DNA of 48,360 nucleotides from Gp6-AA40 sp035263125 (GCA_035263125.1 DATFRP010000319.1:1-48360), one strand, 5' to 3'. Shown: positions 17,605 to 26,180, counted from the first letter of the stretch. Program-made: numbers and translations. Notes: generated from the letters alone by a model not told the origin.

Positions 17605-17919
17605 CTACTCTCCGATTGATGATCCATTACGCCGATCGCTTGCTGCCCGCTCCGCGCGCCTGGCCTCGTCGATCACGCGCTCGAAAATCCGCACCACCGC
17701 TTCGGCCGTCAGCGGGCCCGCCAGTTCCGTCGCCGACTTCCGCACGCCGCTGAGTACCTGCGCCTCGCGGTCCGGCTGATAGATCGGCAGCCCCGCCTCA
17801 TGCTTCAACCGGCCGACTTCCACCGCGCACGCCACGCGCACGTTGAGCAGTCGCACCAGTTGCTCGTCGATCACGTCGATGCGGGTCCGCAGTTCTTCGA
17901 TGGTCAGGACTTCAGCCAA
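17605..17919 (-). CDS. aroQ: Chorismate mutase, AroQ class
   Basis: A 104-residue all-helical protein that rearranges chorismate to prephenate. It matches the AroQ fold: ELRTRIDVIDEQLVRLLNVR (long helix 1 with active-site Arg), VACAVEVGRLKHEAGLPIYQ (with the conserved Lys) and PDREAQVLSGVRKSA, then AVVRIFERVIDEARRAE. The length equals the free-standing mutase unit. Its start overlaps the trpA stop by 16 nt, so translation is linked to the trp genes. With aroF and tyrA downstream it moves chorismate toward tyrosine and phenylalanine, balancing the trp genes upstream. Confidence 0.92.
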   Translation of the reverse strand: MAEVLTIEELRTRIDVIDEQLVRLLNVRVACAVEVGRLKHEAGLPIYQPDREAQVLSGVRKSATELAGPLTAEAVVRIFERVIDEARRAERAASDRRNGSSIGE

Positions 17920-18689
17920 CGCACGTACTCCTCTACCCGTCTATTGAGATCCGCCGCTGCTCCGGCTTCGGCAATGACGTTCACCAGCGCGCTCCCGACG
18001 ACGGCAGCATCGGCCCACCGGCCAACTTCACACACGTGCTCGGGACGGGAGATGCCGAACCCGAGCGCCACCGGCAGGTCGCTGACGCGACGAATCCGTT
18101 CCACCATGCTCTGCGCGCCGTCGGCAATGCGATCGCGGGCGCCGGTGACGCCCAGACGCGAGATCGCATAGAGGAAGCCGCTGCCAAGGGCCGCGGCCTT
18201 CCGCAGGCGCTCATCGGTCGTCGTCGGGCTGAGCAGGAGGATTGTATCAATCCCCCGCGCGCTCAGCATGTTCCGCGATTCGTCGGCCTCTTCGATCGGG
18301 AGATCGAGGATCAGTACCCCGTCGACGCCGACCTCGCGGGCACGGTCCGCGAAACGCTCGGCGCCCATGCGCAGAATCGGGTTCGCATAGCTGAAGATCA
18401 CGATCGGCGCGCGCAGATCGGCGCGCACACAGCCGACGACGTCGAGGACCTGCGCGAGCGTGGTGCCAGAGGCCAACGCACGTTCGGTCGCGCGCTGAAT
18501 GACCGGTCCGTCGGCCAGTGGATCCGAAAACGGCACGCCCACTTCGAGCACATCGGCACCGGCGCTGTCGAGCGAGCGCAGAATGCCCGCCGTTCGCGTC
18601 ACATCAGGATCGCCGGCTGTTACATAGGTCACGAGGCCGGGCGAGCCCTGTTTCCGGATGCGTGCAAACGTTTCTGCGATCTGACTCAT
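17904..18689 (-). CDS. trpA: Tryptophan synthase alpha subunit
   Basis: A 261-residue TIM barrel that cleaves indole-3-glycerol phosphate to indole, which is channelled to TrpB. The catalytic residues fall at the classical numbers: E49 in DVLEVGVPFSDPLADGP and D60 in the same stretch. Phosphate-binding loops are ISRLGVTGARDR and ALGFGISRPEH. The start (ATG 18689) overlaps the trpB stop by 4 nt, the usual arrangement for equal synthesis of the two subunits. Confidence 0.96.
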   Translation of the reverse strand: MSQIAETFARIRKQGSPGLVTYVTAGDPDVTRTAGILRSLDSAGADVLEVGVPFSDPLADGPVIQRATERALASGTTLAQVLDVVGCVRADLRAPIVIFSYANPILRMGAERFADRAREVGVDGVLILDLPIEEADESRNMLSARGIDTILLLSPTTTDERLRKAAALGSGFLYAISRLGVTGARDRIADGAQSMVERIRRVSDLPVALGFGISRPEHVCEVGRWADAAVVGSALVNVIAEAGAAADLNRRVEEYVRWLKS

Positions 18690-19900
18690 CGCAGTGCCTC
18701 GCTCACGCTCTGCACGTCTTTGTCGCCACGGCCCGAGAGGTTGATCAGAATGACCGTGTCCTCGTCGACCTCCTGCGCGAGGCGCATCGTGTAGGCAACG
18801 GCGTGCGCCGACTCGAGCGCGGGGAGAATACCTTCGAGCTTCGCAAGCGTTTGAAATCCTTCGAGCGCTTCCGCGTCGGTCACATATCCATATTCAGTGC
18901 GTCCCAGGTCGCGAAGCCACGCGTGCTCGGGACCGACGGCCGCATAGTCGAGCCCCGCCGAGATCGAATGCGTCAGCTCGATGTTGCCCGCCTCGTCCTG
19001 CAGCACGAAGGTACGCGTGCCCTGCAGGACTCCTGTGCTCCCCCCTGCGAATCGCGCGGCGTGTCGTCCCGGCGCGATGCGTTCGCCGCCGGCTTCGACG
19101 CCGATCAGCCTGACGTCGCGATCGTCGACGAACCCGTCGAAGATGCCGATCGCGTTGCTGCCGCCGCCGACACACGCCACGATGATGTGCGGAAGACGGC
19201 CGACCTGATCGAGCATCTGCTGACGCGCTTCCCTGCCGATCACCGATTGAAATTCGCGAACCATCAGCGGGTACGGATGCGGCCCGAGCGCCGATCCGAG
19301 CAGGTAATACGTGTCGCCGACGTTCGTCACCCAGTCGCGCATCGCTTCGTTGATTGCGTCCTTGAGCGTCTTGCTCCCGGCATCGACCTGTCGCACCTCG
19401 GCACCGAGCAGCTGCATGCGAACGACGTTGAGCGCCTGTCGACGCATGTCTTCGGCACCCATGTAGACGTAGCACTCGAGTCCGAGGAGCGCGCACGCCG
19501 TAGCGGTTGCGACGCCGTGCTGCCCCGCGCCTGTTTCCGCCACGATGCGCGTCTTGCCCATCCGGCGCGCGAGCAGCGCCTGCCCGAGGGCGTTGTTGAT
19601 CTTGTGCGCGCCCGTGTGCGTGAGGTCTTCACGTTTGAGCAGGATGCGCAGTCCCTTCTTGCCGGTCTGCTCCGCCAGTCGACGCGTTTCATAGAGGGGC
19701 GTCGGGCGGCCGACGTAGTGTTTCAGCAGCCGATCGAGCTCGGCGCCGAACGAGGCATCCGCTCGTGCAGCCAGGTAGCCGGCCGTGAGCTCTTCGATCG
19801 GCGCGACCAGCGTTTCAGGAACGAAGCGCCCGCCATAGGCGCCGAAGTAGCCGCGGGCGTCAGGATCACGCCGGCCGAAGACCACCCGATCAAGAGACAT
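18686..19900 (-). CDS. trpB: Tryptophan synthase beta subunit
   Basis: A 404-residue PLP enzyme that joins indole and serine to tryptophan. The PLP lysine is K100 in HTGAHKINNALGQALL; the ETGAGQHGVATATA loop with the catalytic Glu and the PLP-phosphate loop VGGGSNAIG are intact. It begins SLDRVVFGRRDPDARGYFGA. The open frame runs upstream to 20236 inside trpF, but the enzyme starts at ATG 19900, 14 bp after the trpF stop. It is a canonical TrpB1 type, partner of TrpA. Confidence 0.96.
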   Translation of the reverse strand: MSLDRVVFGRRDPDARGYFGAYGGRFVPETLVAPIEELTAGYLAARADASFGAELDRLLKHYVGRPTPLYETRRLAEQTGKKGLRILLKREDLTHTGAHKINNALGQALLARRMGKTRIVAETGAGQHGVATATACALLGLECYVYMGAEDMRRQALNVVRMQLLGAEVRQVDAGSKTLKDAINEAMRDWVTNVGDTYYLLGSALGPHPYPLMVREFQSVIGREARQQMLDQVGRLPHIIVACVGGGSNAIGIFDGFVDDRDVRLIGVEAGGERIAPGRHAARFAGGSTGVLQGTRTFVLQDEAGNIELTHSISAGLDYAAVGPEHAWLRDLGRTEYGYVTDAEALEGFQTLAKLEGILPALESAHAVAYTMRLAQEVDEDTVILINLSGRGDKDVQSVSEALR

Positions 19901-19914
19901 TGAGCTCACCACCT

Positions 19915-20583
19915 TCACCGCTCCACCCCGGCGCGCCGGGCGCGCTGGAGGCCCCGTTGTTGCGCGAATGCCGCACGCGCGTGCGCGAGAAACAGCGACA
20001 CTTTCTCCGAATCCTTCACACCGGGCGAGGCCTCGACACCGCTCGACACATCCACGCCGTAGGGACGCACGGTGACAATCGCGTCCTCGATGTTGGCGGG
20101 TGTGAGCCCGCCCGCGAGGATGAACCGCTGCGCGCGGGCGAGCCGGGCTGCCCGCAGCCAATCCACGACTTCGCCCGTGCCCCCGCGTCGTGCCGGATCG
20201 GCCTTGTCCAGGAGCAGCGTGGTGTCCGCGGGCCATTCACGCGTCACGACCGCGACGTTGTCGAGCGTCACCGACCGGATGATCGGCTGGCCGATCGCGT
20301 CGACGTACGCTGGTGGCTCGTCGCCATGCAGCTGCACGATGTCGACACCCGTCTCGCTCACCACGGATCGAATCTCCTCCGCCGGCGTGTTCACGAACAC
20401 GCCGACTGTCTTCACCGCTTTCGGCAGCGCCGCAACGATCTCCGCCGCAGTGCGCGGAGTCACCCGCCGCGGACTCGCCGGCCAGAACACGAATCCGATC
20501 GCCGTCGCCCCCTCATGCACCGCATGCAGCGCATCGCTCAGCCGCGTGATCCCGCAGATCTTGAGAATGGGGTCGGGAGTCAC
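19915..20583 (-). CDS. trpF: Phosphoribosylanthranilate isomerase
   Basis: A 222-residue barrel that converts phosphoribosylanthranilate to the carboxyphenylamino-deoxyribulose phosphate. Catalytic C10 is in LKICGITRLSDA and the general acid D126 in LLLDKADPARRGGTG; the phosphate site is ILAGGLTPANI and VDVSSGVEASPGVKD. GTG start at 20583 overlaps the trpC stop (GTGA). The first 16 coding bases after the G of the start match a repeat seen at 32264-32279, giving an unusual MTPDP N-terminus ahead of the normal ILKICGIT. About 15 extra C-terminal residues are Arg-rich and probably dispensable. Confidence 0.95.
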   Translation of the reverse strand: MTPDPILKICGITRLSDALHAVHEGATAIGFVFWPASPRRVTPRTAAEIVAALPKAVKTVGVFVNTPAEEIRSVVSETGVDIVQLHGDEPPAYVDAIGQPIIRSVTLDNVAVVTREWPADTTLLLDKADPARRGGTGEVVDWLRAARLARAQRFILAGGLTPANIEDAIVTVRPYGVDVSSGVEASPGVKDSEKVSLFLAHARAAFAQQRGLQRARRAGVER

Positions 20584-21377
20584 GATGACCCCGTCAGCTG
20601 TCGGATCGCGCTCGCTGGATCGGGGGCGGTCATGAAGCGCTCGCCGATCAGGAATGCCTTGTAGCCGGCGGCAGCAAGGCGCTCGAGATCGCTCCGCGTC
20701 TGCAGCCCGCTCTCGCTGACGCCGGTCACGTGCGACGGCATCCGCGCCGCGAGGCGATCCGAGGCTTCGACGTCAACCGCCAGCGTTCTGAGATTCCTGT
20801 TGTTCACGCCGATGAGCCGCGCGCCGCAATCGACCGCTCTCGACAGCTCGTCCTCGTCGTGCACCTCGACCAGTGCCGCGAGTCCCAACGCATCACAGCG
20901 CTCTCGCAGTCGAACCAGCTCACGCTGCTCCAATGCGGCGACGATCAACAGCACCGCATCGGCGCCGGCGGCGCGCGCCTCGAGCAATTGATAGTCGTCG
21001 ACGATGAAGTCCTTGCGCAGAAGCGGCAGCCCGACCTGTTCGCGCACCGCTGTGAGATGCGCGAGCGCACCATCGAAAAACGTCGGTTCGGTCAGCACGG
21101 AGATCGCCACGGCACCGCCGGCCTCGTACTGCTTCGCGATCGCCGCCGGATCGTAATCACGGGCGAGCACGCCACGCGATGGCGATCGACGCTTGCACTC
21201 CGCGATCACATTGACGCGCCCGTCCATGCCCAACGCAGCTTCGAACAGCGCACCGCGCGGGCTCGTCGCCTGCGCGTTTCGCTCGAGCGCACTCACGGGC
21301 ACCTGCTCGCGACGGACCTCCGTGATCCGGCGCGTCGCCGCGACAATCGCCAGCAGCAGATCGGGCGCGCCGGTCAT
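20580..21377 (-). CDS. trpC: Indole-3-glycerol phosphate synthase
   Basis: A 265-residue barrel closing the indole ring. Diagnostic sequences: VIAECKRRSPSRG with catalytic E60 and K62, then AISVLTEPTFFDGALAHL, LLRKDFIVDDYQLLEARAAG, LVEVHDEDELSRA, GVNNRNLRTL and VSESGLQTRSDL. The open frame starts at 21401, but ATG 21377 overlaps the trpD stop as ATGA and gives the family's normal start. It is a separate gene, not fused to trpF. Confidence 0.96.
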   Translation of the reverse strand: MTGAPDLLLAIVAATRRITEVRREQVPVSALERNAQATSPRGALFEAALGMDGRVNVIAECKRRSPSRGVLARDYDPAAIAKQYEAGGAVAISVLTEPTFFDGALAHLTAVREQVGLPLLRKDFIVDDYQLLEARAAGADAVLLIVAALEQRELVRLRERCDALGLAALVEVHDEDELSRAVDCGARLIGVNNRNLRTLAVDVEASDRLAARMPSHVTGVSESGLQTRSDLERLAAAGYKAFLIGERFMTAPDPASAIRQLTGSS

Positions 21378-22396
21378 GCCACGACCTCCGCGTTCGACCA
21401 CTTCACCATCGCCGCCAGCGTCGCGCGCGCCGCTCCGGCATCGATGGCGCTCGACGCCATGCGAATGCCGTCCGCAATCGACGCGGCCTTTCCGGCGATG
21501 AACAACGCCGCCCCTGCGTTGAGCGCCACGACATCACGGTGCCCACCGGCCCGGCCTTCGAGCACCTCGCGGATGATCGACGCGTTCCGGGCGGCGTCAC
21601 CACCACGCAGATCGGCAGGCATGGCCTTGCTCACGCCGAAGTCGGCCGGATGGATATAGAACGTGTGGACTGCGCCATCGCGGCACTCCGACACCTTGGT
21701 ATGTCCCGTCGTCGAGATCTCGTCGATGCCATCGGCACCGTGGACCACCCAGGCTCGACTCGAGCCGAGCAGCATCAGCGCGCGCGCAATCGGCTCGGTC
21801 AGCTCCGACCTCGGCACGCCAACGATCTGCCGGGTGGCGCCGGCGGGGTTCGTCAGCGGACCCAGCAGATTGAAGACGGTCCGGATGCCGAGTTCGCGTC
21901 GCGTGGGCCCGGCATGCTTCATCGCCGGGTGAAACGTCGGCGCGAAGAAGAACGCCAGCTGCGCCTCGGACAGCGTCCGCTCGACGACCGCTGGCGATGC
22001 GCTGATGTTGACGCCCAGATGTTCGAACACATCGGCGCTGCCGCACCGACTGGAGACCGATCGGTTGCCGTGCTTGGCGACCTTCACCCCGCACGCCGCG
22101 ACGACGATCGCCGCCGCTGATGAAATGTTGAAGGTGCCGGACCGGTCGCCCCCGGTTCCGCAGGTATCGAACACCTCGCCCGCTGGCGTCGCCAGCTTCA
22201 CGGCGTGTGCGCGCATCGTTTTCGCGAAGCCGACGATCTCCGCCGGGCGCTCACCCTTCATGGCGAGGCCCGACAGGATCGCGGCGAGCGCCGTCTGCGG
22301 GGCGCGTCCCTCCATCACCTCGTTCATGACGGCAGACGCTTCCTCGGTGGTCAGGTCTTCGTGTCGAACGAGCTTCTCGATCAGCGTGGTGAACAT
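21374..22396 (-). CDS. trpD: Anthranilate phosphoribosyltransferase
   Basis: A 340-residue enzyme that attaches phosphoribose to anthranilate. Motifs: FDTCGTGGDRSGTFNISSA (GTGGD at 80-84, PRPP binding), KHGNRSVSSRCGSADVFEHL (KHGNR at 108-112), FAPTFHPAMKHAGPTRRELG and RTVFNLLGPLTNPA. All signature segments are present. ATG 22396 shares its A with the trpG stop (TGATG); a GTG one codon earlier is possible. Confidence 0.96.
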   Translation of the reverse strand: MFTTLIEKLVRHEDLTTEEASAVMNEVMEGRAPQTALAAILSGLAMKGERPAEIVGFAKTMRAHAVKLATPAGEVFDTCGTGGDRSGTFNISSAAAIVVAACGVKVAKHGNRSVSSRCGSADVFEHLGVNISASPAVVERTLSEAQLAFFFAPTFHPAMKHAGPTRRELGIRTVFNLLGPLTNPAGATRQIVGVPRSELTEPIARALMLLGSSRAWVVHGADGIDEISTTGHTKVSECRDGAVHTFYIHPADFGVSKAMPADLRGGDAARNASIIREVLEGRAGGHRDVVALNAGAALFIAGKAASIADGIRMASSAIDAGAARATLAAMVKWSNAEVVA

Positions 22397-22962
22397 CACA
22401 GGTCAAGAAAATTTCGGAGGATGCGACGGCCTTCCTCGGTCAACACCGACTCGGGGTGGAACTGCACGCCGTGCACCTGATAGGTGCGATGACGTACCGC
22501 CATCACAGTGCCGTCTTCCTTCGTGCGCGCCGCGACTTCGAGATCGGCCGGCACGCTGTCGCCCGCGATCACGAGCGAGTGGTAGCGGCCGGCGAGAAAC
22601 GGTTCGTTGATTCCCGAAAACACGCCTTTGCGATCGTGCACGACCGTCGACGTCTTCCCATGCATCGGCACCGTCGCGCGGCACACGGTGCCGCCGTACA
22701 CCATGCCGATGGCCTGATGGCCGAGGCAGACGCCAAGGATCGGCGTGCCCGGTCCAAATCGCCTGATGACGTCCGGCGTGATGCCGGCGTCTTCGGGACG
22801 GCCAGGCCCGGGCGAGATCAGGATGTGATCGGGCGCCATCGCCTGGATCTCCCCGATCGTCACCTGGTTGTTGCGACGCACGCGCACGTCGGCGCCGAGC
22901 TCACCCAGGTATTGCACCAGGTTGTAGGTAAACGAATCGTAGTTGTCGATGACGAGAACCAT
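22396..22962 (-). CDS. trpG: Anthranilate synthase glutaminase subunit
   Basis: A 188-residue class I glutamine amidotransferase supplying ammonia to TrpE. The catalytic cysteine is C79 in LGVCLGHQAIG; the His/Glu pair is in HGVQFHPESVLTE; the oxyanion region is ISPGPGRPEDAG. It may also serve folate synthesis, since no separate pabA or pabB is visible in the window. ATG 22962 (MVLVIDNYDSFTYN) is the family start; the frame is open 8 codons further. It is separate from trpD. Confidence 0.95.
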   Translation of the reverse strand: MVLVIDNYDSFTYNLVQYLGELGADVRVRRNNQVTIGEIQAMAPDHILISPGPGRPEDAGITPDVIRRFGPGTPILGVCLGHQAIGMVYGGTVCRATVPMHGKTSTVVHDRKGVFSGINEPFLAGRYHSLVIAGDSVPADLEVAARTKEDGTVMAVRHRTYQVHGVQFHPESVLTEEGRRILRNFLDL

Positions 22963-22997
22963 GACGTTGTACCGGCCGCGGTCCACGAGGACCGGCG

Positions 22998-24485
22998 CTA
23001 CAGGCCCTCCTGGGCCAACTCGAGGGCACGAATCACAGCACGGGCTTTGTCGCGCGTTTCCTCGTACTCGGCCGCCGGGTTCGAATCGGCGACGATGCCG
23101 GCGCCCGCCTGCACGTACGCCCGACCGCGTTCGATGAGCACGGTGCGAATCGTGATACAGAAATCCAGGTTGCCTGCGAAATCCAGATAGCCGACCGCGC
23201 CCGCGTAGACACCACGACGCCGGTTCTCGAGCGCGGAGATGATCTCCATCGCACGCACCTTCGGCGCGCCCGACACGGTTCCCGCGGGGAAGCAGGCGAC
23301 GAGCGCATCGAGACGATCGTGCTGCGCATCGAGCTTCCCTTCCACGATCGAGACCAGATGCATGACGTGCGAGTAGCGTTCGAGCGCCATGTAGGTCGGC
23401 ACGCGCACCGAGCCGTACTCCGAGACCCGCCCGACGTCATTGCGCCCGAGGTCGACGAGCATCACGTGCTCGGCACGCTCCTTCTCGTTGCGCTTCAACT
23501 CCTCGGCCAGCCGCACGTCTTCCTCTTCGGTGCGTCCGCGCGGACGCGTGCCCGCAATCGGATGCGTCTCGACCCGGCGGCCCTCGACGCGCACGAGCAT
23601 CTCCGGTGAGGAGCCCACGATCGAACGGCTGCCGACTCGGAGGAAATACATGTACGGCGACGGGTTCACGTGGCGCAGCGCCCGATACACCGTGAACGGG
23701 TCGGCGGCAAGCGGCGCCTCGAAACGCTGCGAGATCACGACCTGGTAGATGTCGCCCGCGGCGATATGCTCTTTCGCCGTGCGCACCATCTGCTCGAATT
23801 CCGCCTTGCTGACATTGGACGTCACCTCGAACGCCCCGGCGTCGGTCCGCGGCGCTTTGGAGAGCGCGCGTTCGAGCTCGCGCTCGACGAAGTCGATCTT
23901 CGCGCAGGCGAACTGATACAACGATTCGAGCTGTTCGTCCCCGGTAATGCGCGCGTTGGCGATGATCAGAATCCGGTGCCGCACGTGATCGAACGCCAGC
24001 ACGGTGTCGAAGAGCATGAAACCGGCTTCTTCGTCGGACTCGGTCGTGGGTTGCAGGGTGACCGGCTCGAACCACGCGGCCGCATCGTACCCGAGGTAGC
24101 CGACGGCGCCGCCGGTGAATCGCGGCAGCCCGGGGACGAACGGTGCGTGAAAGCCGGCCATCAGCTCGCGCAATGCGGCGATGAAGGGTTGATCGGATTC
24201 GGCGGTCTGCCCGGCGCGATCGACGATCGTCCTGCCGCCTTTCGATCGCAGGATCAGGAACGGGTCTTTGCCGAGGAACGAGTAGCGCCCGACGTGCTCG
24301 CCACCTTCCACCGACTCCAGCAGGAACGCGTAGTCGGAGTGTTCGGCGATCTTGAGGAACGCCGAGACAGGCGTGAGCATGTCGGCGACGATCTCCTTGC
24401 AGACGGGCACGAACGTACCCCGCTTCGCGAGGTCCTTGAATTCGTCGAACGTCGTGATTTTCATCCGTTCCGTTGTCGCCAGCAT
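22998..24485 (-). CDS. trpE: Anthranilate synthase chorismate-binding subunit
   Basis: A 495-residue enzyme that converts chorismate to anthranilate, the first committed step to tryptophan. The LLES motif at 55-58 (YAFLLESVEGG) is the tryptophan feedback site, so allosteric control is likely kept. The catalytic half has PIAGTRPRGRTEEEDVRLAE, HVMLVDLGRNDVGRVS, FPAGTVSGAPKVRAMEII and RGVYAGAVGYLDFAGNLDFC. ATG 24485 has GGAG six bases upstream; the in-frame ATG at 24464 is an alternative with a weaker site. It follows aroDE by 17 bp. Confidence 0.96.
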   Translation of the reverse strand: MLATTERMKITTFDEFKDLAKRGTFVPVCKEIVADMLTPVSAFLKIAEHSDYAFLLESVEGGEHVGRYSFLGKDPFLILRSKGGRTIVDRAGQTAESDQPFIAALRELMAGFHAPFVPGLPRFTGGAVGYLGYDAAAWFEPVTLQPTTESDEEAGFMLFDTVLAFDHVRHRILIIANARITGDEQLESLYQFACAKIDFVERELERALSKAPRTDAGAFEVTSNVSKAEFEQMVRTAKEHIAAGDIYQVVISQRFEAPLAADPFTVYRALRHVNPSPYMYFLRVGSRSIVGSSPEMLVRVEGRRVETHPIAGTRPRGRTEEEDVRLAEELKRNEKERAEHVMLVDLGRNDVGRVSEYGSVRVPTYMALERYSHVMHLVSIVEGKLDAQHDRLDALVACFPAGTVSGAPKVRAMEIISALENRRRGVYAGAVGYLDFAGNLDFCITIRTVLIERGRAYVQAGAGIVADSNPAAEYEETRDKARAVIRALELAQEGL

Positions 24486-24502
24486 CGTCGTCTCCGCGCA
24501 CG

Positions 24503-25951
24503 CTAACGGGTGCGCGCCACGTTCATCGTTCTTCTGCGCACGGCTTCGGCCATCACGCCGGGAACCGGCCGCTGTCCCGTCCACCATTCGAACTGCCGCT
24601 CCGCCTGCGCGACGAGCATCGGCAGCCCGTCGAGTGTCTGACAGCCCGCTGCGCGCGCGTCGCGCAGCAACGCCGAGTCACCCGCCCCATACGTGAGGTC
24701 GTACACGAAGCGGCCTGTGATCAGATCGCGCGGCAACGGCGACGAGTCGCGCGAGCCCGCTCCACCGAGCGGTGTGCAATTGACGAGCAGGTCCCATGAG
24801 CCGGGAGCTGGCGGCCAGTCGCCGGCACCGACCCCCAAGTCGCGCGCGAGGCTCTGCGCCTGTTCCGGTTTTCTCGCATGCACGCAGACGCTGACACCAT
24901 TCGACGACAGCGCAACGACCACTGCCCGCGCGGCTCCACCTGCTCCCAGCACCGAGGCACGAGCCCCCGCGAAGGGCGGGCCAAAGGCAGACTCGAGCGG
25001 CTCGAGAAAACCGTTGACGTCGGTGTTCGTCGCTTCCCACTCGCCGCCACGACGACGAATGGTGTTGGCCGCACCCACGGCCCGCGTGAGTTCGTCGGCG
25101 CGTGTGGCCACGCGAAGCGCCTCGATCTTGTACGGAATCGTCACGCTCGCCCCTTCGATGTCCATCGCCTCCGCGAACGCGGTGAAGTCGTCGAAGTCGG
25201 CTGCTCGCAGCGGCACGTACACCGCGTCGATTCCCGCGGCGCACAGCGCGGCGTTGTGCATGACCGGCGAAAACGAATGCAGCGCATTCGTGCTCACGAC
25301 GCCAAACAGCCGAGTCGATGAGCTGACTTGTCGAAACCGAAAATCCTCGATCATCCTCGACGCCGGCAACTGACCAGGGGCCACGCCGTGTCCCGCGTAC
25401 GTCCATGCCGAGCCATAGCGCGAGGCGAGGAGGCGCGACGGAACCCCGGCCTCACCCATCCCGATCACCACAGCCCGACCTCCCTCTGCGATCCGCCTGA
25501 GACGCAGCGTGTCGGTCAATCGTCCGGTCGTCATCGCGATCTTGATCATGCCGGTGCCGACCGCCCGCATCCGACGTGCCCGCTCATCCAGATCCGAAGG
25601 AATGCCGTCGAAATCGTGCGAGGACAGCACGATCCGCGTGCGGTCCTGTGCGATCACGTCGTCAAAGCCGGCGCGCCATTCGATGTCGACGAACTCTGCC
25701 CCCAGCGCGAGCGCGCGCGAGAGGATGCCGCGCCGCTCCTCTTCGCTGCCGGCGAACGATCCGCCTTCCCACGTGGGACGACAGGTCACGACAGCCGGCC
25801 GGGATCGACCGTGCAGCGCCGCGGCGACGTCGAGGTCGACGATCCCGTCGAGACGCAGTTCGACGAGATCGCTGGTGGTCGCGCGGTCGCGCGCCGTCAG
25901 CAGCTCAGCCATCGAACGGCCGGTCACGGTTTCACAGAGAAGTGATTTCAT
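24503..25951 (-). CDS. aroDE: Bifunctional type I 3-dehydroquinate dehydratase / shikimate dehydrogenase
   Basis: A 482-residue fusion for two successive shikimate steps. Residues 1-210 are the type I dehydratase barrel, with the general base H112 (VLSSHDFDG) and Schiff-base K137 (GTGMIKIAMTT). Residues 213-480 are shikimate dehydrogenase: STNALHSFSPVMHNAAL (S226, S228), catalytic K275 in VTIPYKIEAL, NTDVNGF (N309-D311) and the NADP loop LGAGGAARAVVVAL. The same fusion order occurs in plants and some bacteria. The frame is open to 25996, but that part lies over a hairpin repeat; ATG 25951 starts the family's MKSLLCETVT. It is the first enzyme gene behind the attenuator. Confidence 0.94.
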   Translation of the reverse strand: MKSLLCETVTGRSMAELLTARDRATTSDLVELRLDGIVDLDVAAALHGRSRPAVVTCRPTWEGGSFAGSEEERRGILSRALALGAEFVDIEWRAGFDDVIAQDRTRIVLSSHDFDGIPSDLDERARRMRAVGTGMIKIAMTTGRLTDTLRLRRIAEGGRAVVIGMGEAGVPSRLLASRYGSAWTYAGHGVAPGQLPASRMIEDFRFRQVSSSTRLFGVVSTNALHSFSPVMHNAALCAAGIDAVYVPLRAADFDDFTAFAEAMDIEGASVTIPYKIEALRVATRADELTRAVGAANTIRRRGGEWEATNTDVNGFLEPLESAFGPPFAGARASVLGAGGAARAVVVALSSNGVSVCVHARKPEQAQSLARDLGVGAGDWPPAPGSWDLLVNCTPLGGAGSRDSSPLPRDLITGRFVYDLTYGAGDSALLRDARAAGCQTLDGLPMLVAQAERQFEWWTGQRPVPGVMAEAVRRRTMNVARTR

Positions 25952-25958
25952 CGTTCCC

Positions 25959-25978
25959 GGGCCGCCTGAAGGCGGCCC
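25959..25978. repeat. Short hairpin of the C-TGAA-loop family in the aroDE leader
   Basis: GGGCCGCC, TGAA, GGCGGCCC: a perfect 8-bp stem with a TGAA loop, 7 bases upstream of the aroDE ATG. The same hairpin type is at 11861 and, with a longer or altered loop, at 43872 and 43953. Here it could hide the aroDE ribosome binding region. Confidence 0.8.
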
Positions 25979-25989
25979 CCACGTCGCCA

Positions 25990-26031
25990 TAAACAAAAAC
26001 GCCTCTTCAACCGGTGGGCTGAAGAGGCGTT
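25990..26031 (-). terminator. Attenuator terminator ahead of aroDE-trp
   Basis: Read on the minus strand, AACGCCTCTTCA (26031-26020) pairs perfectly over 12 bp with TGAAGAGGCGTT (26009-25998) around a 10-nt loop, followed at once by TTTGTTTA, giving a run of five U at the base. It is an intrinsic terminator located after the leader peptide and before aroDE, the layout of a classical attenuator. The 5' arm can instead pair with 26078-26086. Confidence 0.93.
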
Positions 26032-26061
26032 CGGGTCTTGCCGAAGTTGTCTGCGCGTGTC

Positions 26062-26157
26062 TCAGACGCTGGCAGCTGCCTCCTCAGTCGCAGTCCCGTA
26101 CCACCACCAATAGCTGGCGGAGGCCGGGCGGATGAAGAAGCTAAAAGAATGCCGCAT
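26062..26157 (-). CDS. trpL: Tryptophan leader peptide
   Basis: A 31-residue ORF: MRHSFSFFIRPA, then SASYWWWYGTATEE and a short Ala-rich end, TGA at 26064-26062. Three consecutive TGG codons lie at 26109-26101, flanked by tyrosine codons. Three tryptophans in a row in so short a peptide, placed before a terminator and tryptophan genes, is diagnostic of ribosome-mediated attenuation. An in-frame ATG at 26187 would lengthen it by ten residues but lies within the likely promoter. The ribosome binding site ahead of 26157 is weak. When charged tRNA-Trp is scarce the ribosome should stall here and open the antiterminator. Confidence 0.92.
   Translation of the reverse strand: MRHSFSFFIRPASASYWWWYGTATEEAAASV
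26078..26124 (-). promoter_or_regulatory. Attenuator pairing segments 1 and 2
   Basis: Segment 2 (26086-26078, TGAGGAGGC) can pair with GCCTCTTCA of the terminator's 5' arm (26028-26020): nine pairs, one of them G-U, forming an antiterminator. Segment 1 (26124-26119, GCCTCC) can pair with GGAGGC of segment 2, extended by CAG with CTG, forming a protector. Segment 1 lies just before the Trp codons and would be covered by a stalled ribosome, freeing segment 2. The stop codon is 13 nt beyond segment 2, so a ribosome reaching it would cover part of segment 2. Confidence 0.85.
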
Positions 26158-26180
26158 CGGAGACGAACTCGTGAGGCGAC

